A stretch of 64,000 nt of DNA from Rusavskia elegans (lineage: Eukaryota > Ascomycota > Lecanoromycetes > Teloschistales > Teloschistaceae). A model generated the notes under the pieces. The model had not been told where the DNA came from and did no database searches. It worked only from the letters and a program-made list of their open reading frames with translations. Position numbers and translations under genes: made by a program. Below, piece by piece: positions 24,001 through 36,400 of the stretch. Location of the stretch: assembly GCA_011316305.1 (NCBI GenBank), contig SAUG01000072.1, forward strand, positions 186,001-250,000, written 5' to 3'. The stretch's first letter is position 1, and each line of letters begins with the position of its first letter.

Positions 24001-24727
24001 CGGACCGACAGATACCGGACCGCGGACGGCGGCAGCAGCATTGGAGAAATTAAGACAGAAGCGGCGAAGGAGGAGAAGCAGACCTACTTCTGACATCGAA
24101 GATGGAGCCGGCGGACTTGACGATGAAACCCGAGAGCTTCGGCGTGAAGCGAGAGAAGCTAAAGATCTAAAGAAGAGGGAAATGTTCAAGAGTGCAGAAT
24201 TCGTGTATGACAGTGATGATGATCCGGAAGCTGATAGGCTATTTTTTGAGAGGGAAGAGTCGAGAAGGAAGGGGCATGCGAAGAAGGTGATGGAGGTGTT
24301 GAGGGCCGGGATGGTGGAGGGGAATGGTAAGAGGAAGAACGGTGATGATATTGCCAAGATCAAGGAGAAAAGTAAGAAGAGAAGGGTCTCGAGTGAAAGC
24401 GAAAGTGAAAAGGACGAAGATGTGCAGATGGCTGAAGGCTCTTTATCGCCGAGAATTCAGGAGCTTTCAGATGGGACTGAGAGTGGAGTGGAGGATACGC
24501 CGTTATCGACACCGCTTGAAGAGCTTCCTCAAGAGAAAGTACTGAAGGATATTCCAATTAATGTTCGTGGTTCGGACGATGATAGTGGTGGGACGAGGAA
24601 AGGTGTAGTGTTCTACCGTCCCGATGAGAATGGTGGTGGATCCGAGAACGAGGATGAGGCGTCTGTCGTTATGCCGTCAAGGGGGCGAAAGAGAGTTGCG
24701 ATGGTGTTGGAGAGCGATTCGGATTAA
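21042..24727 (+). CDS. TOF1: Tof1/Swi1 (Timeless family) fork protection factor
   Basis: Four exons: 21042-21113, 21162-21399, 21449-23596 and 23646-24727 (1179 aa). Introns are 48, 49 and 49 nt. The Timeless N-terminal domain covers roughly residues 20-330 (LGGTGTDEDGRYILGDDAL, LLVPLTWPMEKND, HIPYIQLAQSSYKRAIL, LELLFHLLKGVSPEKLF). The middle helical repeats end near residue 800. The C-terminus is acidic and basic in alternation (long D/E-rich and KRRRRRS tracts) and disordered. The partner is Csm3/Swi3, with Mrc1: they hold the replisome together, signal the S-phase checkpoint and enforce fork pausing. Exon joins reproduce conserved sequence (SCLELLVPLTWP; SIAVTPDTEERRIAIF). Confidence 0.95.
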
Positions 24728-24903
24728 AGCGATAGACTACCCATGTCGTTCAAAGGATTTGGTTATTGCACTCTCTTCCCCAGTGCACTCGGGCGTTTCG
24801 CCTCGTCACCCCAATCCCCTATGCCCTGGCGTTGGTGTCCTCATGTTGGCGTTCTCCGCCATGGTGCAAGGCTACCTCGTGCCCATAAAATTAAAGCTGG
24901 AGT

Positions 24904-26192
24904 TTACATCAACCCCATCAAATACTCGTCGCCGCCCTCATAATACCCTTGTCCCATACTTTCGGAGTTGTCTCCATAGGAACCATAGGAGAATGTTTGA
25001 AGAGCGTCATTCTCGTCACCACTGTGCTCGTCCCCTTCAACGAGGGTCTCAAAACCGTTATCCAGGTCGGCATCATTCTCAGTAAACAACATAGGAATAT
25101 GTAGGTCTCGAGGGCTCCGAGTCTTCGTGCAGCAATTCTCCGCTGATTCCCACCACTGGTCATCTGGTTGATCGTGTATTTCCTGTACACCCATGTTTCG
25201 CACCAAGGCCTCGGTCGCCTCCACCGCTGAGTCTGGCAGAGTAGCCCCATCAGGCCTCTCGTCAGATTTCAGAGCCGAAAAGCGTTGCAACCAATGATCC
25301 CGAATCAGGCCCCATCTGTGCGCCTCCTTGGTGAGAGTCGCTTTGTGATCGTCGGTGAATTCGATGCGTGGGTCGATATACCTTCGCCTGAAAGCCGAAT
25401 CTTCTCCATCTTTGGTCTCCCACAAGAGTCTAGCAACATATGATCGGAATTGGATAGCAACGAAATGACCTAATGTTCGGCAAGCGAGTTTGTGACTACC
25501 ATACTGTACGTAAAATCCACTGGGGAAGTAAAGGCAGGTGAGATCCCTGAGGCATGTTTTCGTGGTATCGAGTGCGTAGTGCCCTTTCTTGGGAGGTCTT
25601 GTAATCTGTTGAGTGATTCGGGTCAACTCTCTAGTGATGTCGTCTGGGTTGAAGACGGTTGTATCGAAGAAGTCGTCTGTGCATCGGTTGAAAGCAGAAC
25701 ACAGATGAAGTCTCCATGCGAATCGATCGGGCGGCTTGATTGGACCCGCAAGGTCGTAGACGCGCCAAGAGGTGCTTGACAGCGCCTTTTTGTCGAAGAA
25801 GGCAAGATGGATCAGAATGGACCTAAAGACCTCCGGAGGAAGAGCTTCCAGACGACTCCATCTGGTACTAGGACAGCACGACTTTTCTGAAAAAGAGAGC
25901 CGTGACATTCCATCGGTGATTCGTGGTATCAGTTTTGCTTGAGCAATCCTATTGCCATGATTAGAAAGACACAGCCAGTATGATATTGTGATAATTACGT
26001 GTCAAGATCAACCAGAGGGTTCGGCTTGACGGCTGGGTACGGAGGTTCTATGCGTGGTAGGTACCAGAACCTGCGAATACTGGGGACTGGCCTATCCAAC
26101 GCAGGATTGTCTTCTGAAATAATCGCCCATCGCGGCACCGATGTATCACTATGAGGTTCTTCAAAATGAGCGATACGTTGAAGGACCGGCAT
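24904..26192 (-). CDS. F-box protein
   Basis: Two exons, 26192-25999 and 25948-24904, with a 50-nt intron at 25949-25998 (GTAATT donor, CAATAG acceptor); 412 aa. The splice reads VDLDT-IAQAKLIPRITDG and stays in frame with the long exon. I therefore take the ATG at 26192 rather than the internal Met at 25908. The F-box is at about residues 96-140 (RLEALPPEVFRSILIHLAFFDKKALSSTSW). Downstream sequence has no leucine-rich, WD or kelch repeats, and ends in an acidic, Gly/Tyr-rich tail. Expected role: Skp1-Cullin-F-box substrate adaptor; substrate unknown. Stop codon is 176 bp from that of TOF1 (convergent). Confidence 0.75.
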
Positions 26193-26704
26193 GGCCAGCT
26201 GAAGTCTTCAGGTAGTATTTCGTGGATTGAAGGAATGAGCGTTCAAGGTGACCGACTATAGGAACAGATAAAGGCATGGGGTCAAGCAAGAAATGAGCAG
26301 CCGTGAAACTGTTGTTTTCACCTCATCATGAGATAGGGATAAAAGAATCAGAAGTGATGTGAAAAGCTCAACATCGTTGACTTTAGTGAAGCATTGTTTA
26401 CGTCGGGTAACTACCGCTGTTTTGTTTGACAGTGTCGGTACACCGCGTCCGACCTGGACTTGAGCCATTCATGAACGACTCAAAGCTGCATATCTTTCTG
26501 CAACACAGCTTATCTCATAAGATAGTAAGCAAATTGTTGGAAATTCATGGAACTTCATGCGCGATATCCATACAAACGCTGTTTTGCGCGCGTCTGCCGC
26601 GTCTAGTGGCACAGTAAACGACATCCATAGATTCCATACATCGAGTCACCAACCTCTGCTTCTTCAGAACACTGGCACGGGAAAAGCTTCCCGGTCACAT
26701 CAAG
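26193..26704. promoter_or_regulatory. Divergent promoter region, F-box gene / TFB2
   Basis: 512 bp between opposing start codons. No ORF of note and no repeat seen. Confidence 0.4.
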
Positions 26705-28297
26705 ATGTCAAGCTCATCAATGCGGTCCTTTGAGTACCTGGAGTCTCTTCCTGGTACCGTCTTCAACCGACTATACAAGCAGCCCTCCACTGCTCTTGCT
26801 ATCTTCAGGCGAATGCTGCCTCAACTCGGTATGTTCTGACCCCTTTTTCCCAGCTGCCATTCTACTCATGTTTGAAGCCAAGAGCTTTGTCATGGCAATG
26901 CTATACATGTCACGTCCGCTTCCGGTAGCGGACCTAGATACATGGGTCCGTCCTGGAAGTAGACGGTATGTATCGGCAGCTCTGGATCAATGTGCAGCTG
27001 CTGACGAGATTCAAGAGAGCAAGACACTGCCATCGATCTTCTGGAACGGCTCCAGATCCTGAAGCGAACTGCAGAGCCCAATAAGCCTCGCTCCTATGTG
27101 CTCACTGATCCGTTCGCGGCATCGCTGAGGCAAGCTCTGACTGGAGGAGGGAATCATAAGTCGTTTGGGGTCCGTTCCAGGACACGAGTCGAAGACGAAG
27201 TGACCATACCCCAGCTTGACGGTTTTGCTCGCAGGCAATGGGAGGGTGTCCTTGGCTACATGGTTGGCAGCACTGGTGTCGGCTTGAATGACGAGGGTGC
27301 CAAGCTCAGTCTTTCCGTAAAGCACCTGTTGAAATATGGTCGCTTAGTAGAAGTCAAAGGTAGAAGCGTGGACATCACACAAGATGGCTTTGCCTTTGTA
27401 TTGCAGGAAGTCAACGCGCAAGTTTGGACGATACTTATCCTGTATCTTGAAAATGCCGAGGAGGTGCGTGCCCTTACCTTCAGTGCAAGGACATGTGTCC
27501 CTGCTTCATGTTCGCACTTTGTCGGCTAATGCTCTGACTGACAGCTCGGCATGGATCGCGTTGACGTCCTCTCCTTCCTCTTCATGCTCGGCAGTCTGGA
27601 GCTCGGCCAAGGCTACAGCAAAGCGAACCTAACCGACACCCAGCTCCAAATGCTCCTCGACCTAGGAGATTTCGGCGTCATCTACCAAAACACTCCCGAA
27701 TCAGATAGCTACTACCCGACTCGCCTAGCGACCACTCTCACCTCAGACGCAGGCGCTCTCCGCAGTGCAACCGCCGGTTTCGACACTGCTCTCCGCTCAT
27801 CCAACGACGACAAAGGCTTCGTGGTCGTCGAAACAAACTACCGAATCTACGCCTACACATCCTCCCCTCTTCAAATAGCCATCCTCTCTCTATTCACCCG
27901 TCTATCAACCCGCTACCCAAACATGGTTTCCGGCAAAATGACCCGCGAATCCGTCCGTCGAGCCATCAACATGGGCATCACAGGCGATCAAATCATCGAT
28001 TTCCTATACACACACGCTCATCCGCAAATGCGCAAGAACGCCAACTTTCTGCCTCCGACCGTCGTCGATCAGATCCGCTTATGGCAGATTGAAGGCGAGC
28101 GCATGAAATCCACCGTGGGGTTTTTGTTCAAAGACTTTTTGAGTGCGGCCGAGTATGAAGGTCCGTGTCAGTATGCGGGTGATATTGGGGTGTTGAAGTG
28201 GAAGAACGATGCGAAGAGGATGTTCTTTGTTACGAGACATGAACATGTGGCTGCGTATTTGAAAAGCCAGAAGGAAAAAAGGAGAGAGGGTGGGTGA
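26705..28297 (+). CDS. TFB2: TFIIH subunit Tfb2 (p52)
   Basis: Four exons: 26705-26828, 26878-26965, 27016-27463 and 27545-28297 (470 aa). Introns are 49, 50 and 81 nt. The N-terminus FEYLESLPGTVFNRLYKQPSTALAIFRRMLP and the spliced QLAKSFVMAMLYMSRPLPVADLDTWVRP are diagnostic for Tfb2/p52. KHLLKYGRLVEV and FVVVETNYRIYAYTSSPLQIA mark the central winged-helix and conserved regions. The C-terminal module (CQYAGDIGVLKWKNDAKRMFF, VTRHEHVAAYL) is the Tfb5-binding, Ssl2/XPB-anchoring end. It works in RNA polymerase II initiation and nucleotide-excision repair. Codon use shifts to C-rich third positions in the last exon, without any sign of transfer. Confidence 0.95.
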
Positions 28298-28716
28298 TGA
28301 CGTGGGTTTGGGTTGCTGTTTTCCTTGTAGTCTTGCGATGTTTCGATGGATACCCCAGCAAGGCGTCCGGTCAAGGTATGGTATGTCTCTGCGTAGATCG
28401 CCAAATTTCGACAGTGTGAAGCCTTCAAAAAGATCACTGTGACACCTGCTTACCGTAGTTGATCCAATTCCGTCAAATGGATACTTCGACTTACGCCCCG
28501 TATACTTCAGCTAACAAGTATATCCAAATTCAGCCGACTCTTCGGACCCTCACCTTCGCCGGGAACTTAGCATCAATACTCAAGACATCGATGGCTCATT
28601 AAACCTGTCTTAACCATTCCATCTCTAAGTCTACGATCAAAGATTATCACTGTTGACAATTCGACGTGCGGACCTCCTGTTTTAGTCGACAACAACGACT
28701 GCCTCTAATAATGGGA
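28298..28716. other. Convergent 3' spacer after TFB2
   Basis: Between the TFB2 stop and the stop of the next minus-strand gene. No feature recognised. Confidence 0.35.
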
Positions 28717-30867
28717 TTATGACTTCCTACGACCAAATACCTTTCCCATGAACCCACCTTTCTTCTTCTCCTCCGTCACAGACGTTCTCGCTGGCGCGAC
28801 AGCCTCAGGAACCACACCCAAGAAAGCTCCCGCAACACCGCCAGTCCAGCCATGCGCCCAAGCCCTCACAAAAGCATTGAGGCTCTCGCGAGCTTCTTCG
28901 TCAGCACATTTTTCGCCAAGGTATTGCAAAACGACACGCTGGCGCTGCTCATCGTTCTGAGCGTACCTGGCAGCCTCTGACGAGATGAGGGCGTCATTGC
29001 GGACGCGATCACTCACTGCCGTGTATCGACCTGCCCAAAAGCGGAGATCCTGGGCTCCTCTGATCAGCGTGAGGTCGACTTCATCGCCGTTGTTATTGCT
29101 GTTGTCTGTTGTGGCGCCCGCAACGACCTGAGGCGCGGTTGACGAGGGCGTTGCTGCTGATCCAGCGGCATTCGAGCTGGAGTTTTTAGTGGCTGCAGCA
29201 AGTGATGCTTTGCGCGGCGGAAAGTTTACGTGAGCGGCACGATGCTCCGGGAAAGAGTTGCCGGAGGTTGCGGGCGGCAGCGTTTCATTTCGATTCAGTG
29301 GCAGATGATGTTCACTGGCAGATGGCTGGATACCGAGGGATCGATTAATCCCCTGCTCGAATTCCAGGTCGGCGGCATTTGAGATGCTTCGCGGAATGCG
29401 GGAGCCCTGAGTGGCAAAACGAGGGAGTCCACGGCTTTGACCTCCATTTCCAGTCGATGTCCCATTGGCGATGAGCTGTTGTGGCAATGGGGGTATAGAT
29501 GGCTGTACTTCATGAGCAGCATAAGCTGCATTTAACTCCGTCGTCGAGCCGTAACGGGGGCCAAGTGGGTATCGCTGAGGGCTCATTGCCACATTGCGAG
29601 GCGCGCGGGAGTTGAAGTCGGCTTCTGCGGATGTCGTTGGATCTGGTATCCTTGGTGGTGGCGATGGTAGGTTTTTCATGGCCCAATGCTCCGGAGCACC
29701 AAAGACCATCGCTGCTTACAGGTGAGTCCAGCCAGTATCATGTTAGTACAGATTCATAAGCTTACCTCGCTCTTGAACAGCACACAGCCCATTCCGTGCC
29801 ATGATTTGTGGTCCATTACCAGGTAAAAAGCCAGGTGTGCTTTCGTGGGAAATTCGATGCGATTCAAGTGTCATGGCAGCCTCTTGAGCTGCTCTCTTGC
29901 GCTCACGATTCATGAAAAATCCTGGCATGTCCGCGGTCCTTTGACCTGATGCCAACGTTAGAGGTGTCGGTGGTGGTTTGTAGGTGTTCGAGATTGTCGA
30001 CCTCCGAGCTGCGCTGCTGGAAGTTGGGCGCATGAAACTCGGTGTTCGCGGCGAAGAGTATTGACCCGAATGAACAGAGAGACCATTGAGCGGACCCATT
30101 GTTGTGCTCCGTGGGAGCGGAGGATCGATTGGAGCCATCAAGCGACGCTCTGCAATTCTGATACTCGATTCACCGTCCTTGGGTTTCGTTGGAGATGTCA
30201 AAGGTACCGCTGCGATGCTGTGGCGGGTGGAGTGTTGTTTGAAGAATGAGGTATGGGCAAAGCGGTCGGAGATGCGCCGTGACTTCTTGACCGTGCTTTT
30301 TGTCAAGATCTCACCTCCTCTAGTCAGCTTCGCTGCAGCGCCAGTACTATCTTTTGTATTGCTAGACTGTGTGACCTCTGACCCAATGGGTGGCTGGGGA
30401 TAGTCTGCTTGTAATCGCTGTGACGAATGAGCGTATTCGGTACGTCTGCTGTTCTCTTTCCTCTCTGCGCCAGCATCAGATTTGTCGAGGAATTCCCTGG
30501 GGTACAAGGCTCCCAGGCTGTTACTCCCGAAGAAGGACGAGGTGCTTCCAGACACGTGGCGTGAATATCTTCTTATACTCGCCGTTGAAGTATCCTTTCT
30601 TTTGGATCTTTGCGTTGCACGGGAATCGGTATTGTCTCCTGTATCAAGGCCCAATCCACCTAATAGCAAGGAAGCTCGAGAGCCAAAAGAGGGTGTGGGG
30701 ATACAGGACCGCTGGGGCAGACTGCTTAAAGACTCCGACGAGGCGTTGACACGACGGCTAAAGGTATTATTTGTGAACTTGTTTAGCTTTTCCGACGAAG
30801 ATTCTTCGCGGGCTACGCTCTCTGAGGTTCCAAACTGCTGGCCCGCTTGGTGTGCACTTTCGTCCAT
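28717..30867 (-). CDS. Disordered hypothetical protein with a conserved C-terminal helical segment
   Basis: Two exons, 30867-29766 and 29714-28717, with a 51-nt intron at 29715-29765; 699 aa. The two long open frames join in phase (GLCAVQE-AAMVFGAPEHWAMKN). I start at the first ATG, 30867 (MDESAHQAGQQFG); upstream in-frame sequence has only a TTG. Residues 1-560 are Ser/Thr/Pro/Arg-rich and disordered. The last about 130 are ordered: DLTLIRGAQDLRFWAGRYTA, then a run with two Cys/Glu-rich helices and LNAFVRAWAHGW, ending in a basic KVFGRRKS. I do not recognise a named family. Many RxxS-type sites suggest phosphoregulation (inference). Confidence 0.7.
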
Positions 30868-33479
30868 GATCGACCTGGTTGCTAGTAGTCGGCAAAAGAG
30901 GAGGGTATACAAGCCCAGGTGCAAAAGGTTCGATGAAGCGAAAGGCCCAGTGATATGTACACATGCAGAGGATCAATAACTTTTCACCTGGTGTTGATTG
31001 CACATCACAGACTTTTCAAAGTCAACATGACACGCATTGTAAGGTGGGGTCCTTCTCTCTTCAGTGAATATCAACAGACGTGTGCTACCAAGGTTTGAGG
31101 ACCGAGATTAGCAACCACGACCCAAACAAAACGTCAGGTGCCCAGCACAGGGGGCGAGAATTACCTCTGAAGCTATGGTTTCTTACGGAGCCTCCAGCCC
31201 CAGCACATCCAGGAGTCAGTATCAAACAAGGCTCATGTGTTGAAATGGTGCTGCAATAGCAACCTCTAATTTATAGTCCCCAATGTTGCTCATATGATCT
31301 TATTCCCCTTCCCTTTCTTATAAATCTCCTAAGTTAGGACTGTGGTGAAGATTCTTCACAATGGCGTGGCACTCCTAATCCAACGTGTTATCCCATTCAT
31401 TGGTAGACATCTCAATTCGAAGAATCGAAAAAGAGTACTTGACCCTTGTGTCAAGGTACGGAAGATCCGGTGCATGCACAGGACAGCATGCCCAAGCGCC
31501 AGCGTCTTCGCCCAGCTTTACCCGGGGGTATAGGCCGATCATTTGCTGACGGACTCGCCATACTTTGACGCGTGTTTCTCTCTCAGATCGTTCCTACCGA
31601 CTATGTTCAGCGAAACCGAATCCATTCAACTGCTCCATCTCACGTTTGCTGGATGGAGCTCGCCTCTGGTGTTATTGATTGCCGGACTTGGCGCAAGGCG
31701 GCTGCCTCGGCTGGCGAGAGGCGCTTAGGCCAACTCCAAGTCCAAGGCAGCTGGCAGGGTGCTTCCACATCATCAGAGGCCATCAAATGTCCGCATTGAA
31801 ATTTGTTAGATCGGTCAGTACCTCTTGTATCAAAATTGGGCAACGAATCTCAAGCCCTTAGGTGTGGGAATCCTTCAAAGCGAACTCGGGACTCGAGGCA
31901 AGGCAAGGAAAACGACCGACTATAAAACTTGTGTGCTGATTGTGACTATCGAAGGCTGCTGGATGGCGTAGGTAAAGCGTTCATATTGGTTGTGCACTTC
32001 GTTCTCCTAATTGTGCAAATTGCGGGGATTCGAGGTTCCTTATTAGAGCGTCGATATGATTGCATATATGTCTTTCCAATCGTTAATATTCGTCACTTTT
32101 CCCTGTCTCTGAACTATTTCATTCTCCGCAAACTTGTCCATGTTTGCTCAAACGTGGTTTTCGTTAGTTGCGCGTGACAGCCGCTCGGCCAGGCGTCGTC
32201 AGCTTCGAACTTGATATCCAGAAAGAGCACACCGTAAGTGAGAGCCAGGATGCTAGCCAAACAGCAATGGGACTGATCCCATGAAGAACCGCCTCGGTAT
32301 CCTCCATGGTGGTACAATCGCTAGTATGGGTGCGTTCTTCTTTCTCGACCGTCATGCTAGGAACTTTAATCGTCCAAATCGTGGGCAAACGGCACCCGAT
32401 GCGAATGTCTCCCATGCCATTCTTCCAGCTATAGCCGTCTTCGGAACGCAGGATTGTATTCGCTGATCTTATTGGCAGTCGACCTGGGAGGATCCTTAGC
32501 AGTGGCATCGAAAGGCCTGTTCGCGACCGGAGTATCCACTGATTTGAATGGTTGGTCTACGTCATCTACGTCGTCGGAACGAAGGCTTGCTGGCCTGACG
32601 TGAGACGTAGTCACGTACCTGAACTCGGGGGGCAAGGTCGGAGATACCTTACGTGCAGTACGCTAAGTCGAAATTCCATCCGCCTTTCCATTCCAGACAA
32701 TGTCCTGACAGTAAATCCCAGGAAGTAACCTGTGACAAATGTGAGTGCCGGTCACCACCAGAAAAATCTGTCTTATATACATACTTATGACGCTTTTGAT
32801 GGTCGGGTATAGTTGGCAAGACCCTTGCATACACATCGATCAAGTTCAGGAACAAGAAGGACGAGCTGGTCGCAAGGGGAAGTCATACAAAGTGAGTGTA
32901 TTACCACCGGCTCGAGATACGCCCGCTGAACGCTGTTACAGATATGTAGCACTGGCATGGAAAGACGAGAATAATATCGTCCAGCAACTATCACCGAAGC
33001 AGTAAAAGGCTTTCCATGCTGATCCTAGTCACTGCCAATATATCCTTCATATAGTGCACTTATGTATCCCCTCATCGACGGGCTGAGCATCCATCATTGG
33101 TAGTTTTGACCAAGGAATGCAAGAATCCAATCGATGACACGCTCGCCGTATCGGTCTTGTGCCTTCCATCGGAGATCACAGAATACCGTGTCAACTAAAA
33201 ATTTTTAAGCTATCCACCAACAGAACACCGATCCTCTTATGAGTCCAGACATCGAAAGGCCTCCAAGCCAGCTGACAGAAAGCGGTTACTGTCCTTTTTC
33301 GAATGAGTTTGAGTAGCGCAGAAAGGGAATTGGTCCGTGACTAGATTTGGTCCACGACCAGAGTTCAAGTAAAGTAAAGCGCTGTATATCCATATTATGG
33401 ATACCTCCACGTGAATCAGCACCCGCCGTGCTCAGCTCGTTAACTACTAGAAAGTACAAGCCCATAATATACACGATCA
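30868..33479. other. 2.6-kb gene-free stretch
   Basis: The longest non-transposon gap in the window. Open frames are all short and overlap in several frames. Minus-strand 32635-32160 has two overlapping frames that look faintly protein-like (one with a hydrophobic segment near 32200-32280), but they are broken by stops with no good splice solution. GC is normal, so it is not a RIP tract. Could hold a decayed gene or long UTR/ncRNA. Confidence 0.35.
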
Positions 33480-36400
33480 TTACGTAACACCATCCAAATC
33501 CTCCGCCAGCTCCTCACCCTCCTCACCCTCCACCACGTCTTCGATCATTCCGTCACCCTCATCCTCCCCATCCACCCTCATCACCTCCGGCGTCTCCTCA
33601 ATAACCGGCAACTGCTTCCCCCCAGCCTTCAAACTCTCCACCTTCGCCTTCGTCATCTCAAAAACATACTGTCCCAGATGTTCCACACCCGCCATCTCCG
33701 TAGGTTCCACTTCATCCTCCAACAAGCGGCTGGTCGGGAACATTTCCCCAGTCGTGAGCGACAATTTATTAGACCGTTGGAAAAGATGGACGAAGGCTTC
33801 TCGAACCTCATTGCACGTTTCGAAGACGGATCGGCGGCCGAGGATGTAGAGGCCGAGTCGGGCTCGGGATAGCGCGACGGTGAGGCGGCGGATGTCGCGC
33901 AGGTAGCCCACTCGGGTGGTGCGGACGAGGGAGAGGATGACATCTTGCAAGCATATGAGTGAGTAGGAAGCAAGGACTTAGTAGGAGGGGCACAAGCACT
34001 TACAGTCATTTTGCTCCCCCTGGTACTTGTCCACCGTGGTCACTATCCTCGGTAATCCAAATAGCCTGTTCTTCGCACATCGATGGCCCAAAACATCCCT
34101 TATCAGCGCTCTCTGTCCCGCGTACGGTGTCAAGATCGAGATTTTCGAAGCCGGATAACCCAGTAATCGCATGTACTGGTAGATCGCCACCGCATATTCC
34201 GCCTCGCCGAGGTTCTGGGTGTAATGCGGTGTCGGCTGAGACTCGCCTGTGCCTTTGTAGTCGGGTACATCTATAAATTGGTATTCATGGCGGAACCCTG
34301 CATTCGCGCGTAGATACTCCGTTTCCGTCAAAACATTAGGCAGGTTCTCCAATTTCGGATACCGCCATTTGTAAAGTTGGGCTATACTAGGTCTAGCACG
34401 ACCCTGGTGGTCCAAATTGATGGTAGGAACACCCAGTCGGACGAAACGAAGGAAAAGGCTCTGTTCAAGATTGGCGAATTTTTCAAAGGCAGGATTCTGG
34501 ACAATGGGACAATTTTGCAGATGATCACCGCAAAGAACGATCCGTTGCAGCGGCGACTGGCCGTCTTTGGTGTTTTGGAGGGCCAAAGGAATGAAATTTT
34601 CGATTTCGGTGATTTGAGCGGCTTCTTCCATGATGACATTATCGTAGTGAAATCCCAGATTGGCGATCTCCTGCCGTCGGATGGCAGCATGAGTGGATGT
34701 CATGGCGACAATTCTTGCTTCTTTGATAAGAAGGTAGTTTGCTTTGTCGCGTGGTGTTCGAAGAATCTCGAAGGGTCGGATATCTTCGAGCTCGGTGAAG
34801 ATTCGCTCAATGTGTCTTTGGCAGCCACGAGCTATGTCTAGCACCTGCTCCCTCGAGCTCTCTGGAGGGAACAATGGTTGAGGAGCATCAGAGAAATATT
34901 GGTGGAAAGGAAAAGATGTTATGATGTCCGTGATACTGAACTCCGCTGCATTCACCAGGTCCCAGAATTTGGACCACGCAGGGACGATATAGACGGAATT
35001 GAAGTATCCCGCTGTTTCACATGAGTTGCTGTGTGCTCCGGGTGCTTCGACATTTGCAGCTAGCCGATTTACTTCAGCCAGGTAATGGCTACGATTATCG
35101 AGAAAGGATTCCACCCGACCATGCTTGCTGTAGCTCACATCTGTCTCAAGATCCTCTTCACCATGACCAAGTCGTAAGAGATGGCGCTCATCGATGTCCA
35201 GCTTCGTAATCTTCTGGAAAAGCTGGTTCAAAGCTTGATTACTACGGGCTATGAGCAGAGTACGTTGAGTGGGGAAAAGGTGATAAATGTTGCTGATAAT
35301 TTGAGTCGCTACATCCGTTTTTCCCGTCCCAGGAGGTCCAACGATTACTGTCAACCCGGGCTGGGTTCCTGACATGATGGCCCCTACCTGGGTTTGTGTG
35401 AAACGGACCTGGTTGACTTTCGGGGCATCCGTGGGATAAGGTCCGTTGTTCGGGGGTTGGTATGTTGACACTTTAATCGATTTCCGCACAGGCTGTGCAA
35501 TTTCGGAATCATCTCTCCGACGCTTTTTGGAAGGCCTTGGGGGCTCCGAACTTGTAGACGTTATTCCCTCTAATACGTATGGAGGCTTGATGCTCGGCTC
35601 TTGAGACGCAGCGGGCTCGACGATTTGGTCCGGTAGAGTCTCCACCAGATGCTGCCAGTCGAGAAAGGTGTCTCGGAAATCGAGTTGGTTCAAGCTATTT
35701 GGTAGCTTGGTGTATGCGGCACTGCTTGGATCACCAAAACCTAGAAAGACTTCTTGAAGCCAATCTGGGACAGGGATATCGGACAACGCTAGATGTCTGA
35801 TTGTCTCCAAAATCTTTTTGAAGTTGTTTTCACGGCCCTTTCTTCGTATGACGACGTTGAGCGATTCATATATGTCCGGACTCCCTTCGGATTTTCGCTT
35901 GTTGTCAACTTGCCACGCCGCCGTGTCAAGCTTCAAGATCAGCCTCCTCAATCGTGGCCTGCGTGTATAGCCGTTGGTTTCACCATCTGGCATCTCACGT
36001 ATAATACGACCATTTTCGTCGAGTACTTGCTCGACTTCTGCAGCTCTAAGTGCGCGGAGGCCAAAATCGCGACTCCTAGCGCGGATTGCATGACCATTCG
36101 TTAGATCCCGAGAGCTCTCGATGGGGTCAACTGCTAAGAGATATACGACGTCGTCTTGTCTGAGTGATTCCCATTCTCGGCGGACCGGTTCTGCCAGTCT
36201 GCTTACATCGAGTCCAATCTCGGCTCGCACAAAGGCTGGCTTATCTCGCCCTACCTTAGGCGGCGCGGCTTCCAAGATTCTGAGCCCGTGTTAGCGGCAG
36301 TAACAAACAAGTGTGATGCTTCTGCGGCCTACATACGCAGGCTTCGAAATGGGGATTGCCATCCTACTAAACCCGTTAAAGTGTACTGAGTTTGGCAGCT

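Noticed and set aside
24904..25908. F-box gene starting at the internal Met at 25908
   Set aside because: A 5' exon from 26192 splices in phase and reads as continuous protein.
28717..29709. Stand-alone 330-aa gene starting MVFGAPEHWAMKN
   Set aside because: The preceding 1.1-kb frame joins it in phase through a 51-nt intron with good signals, so I treat both as one gene.
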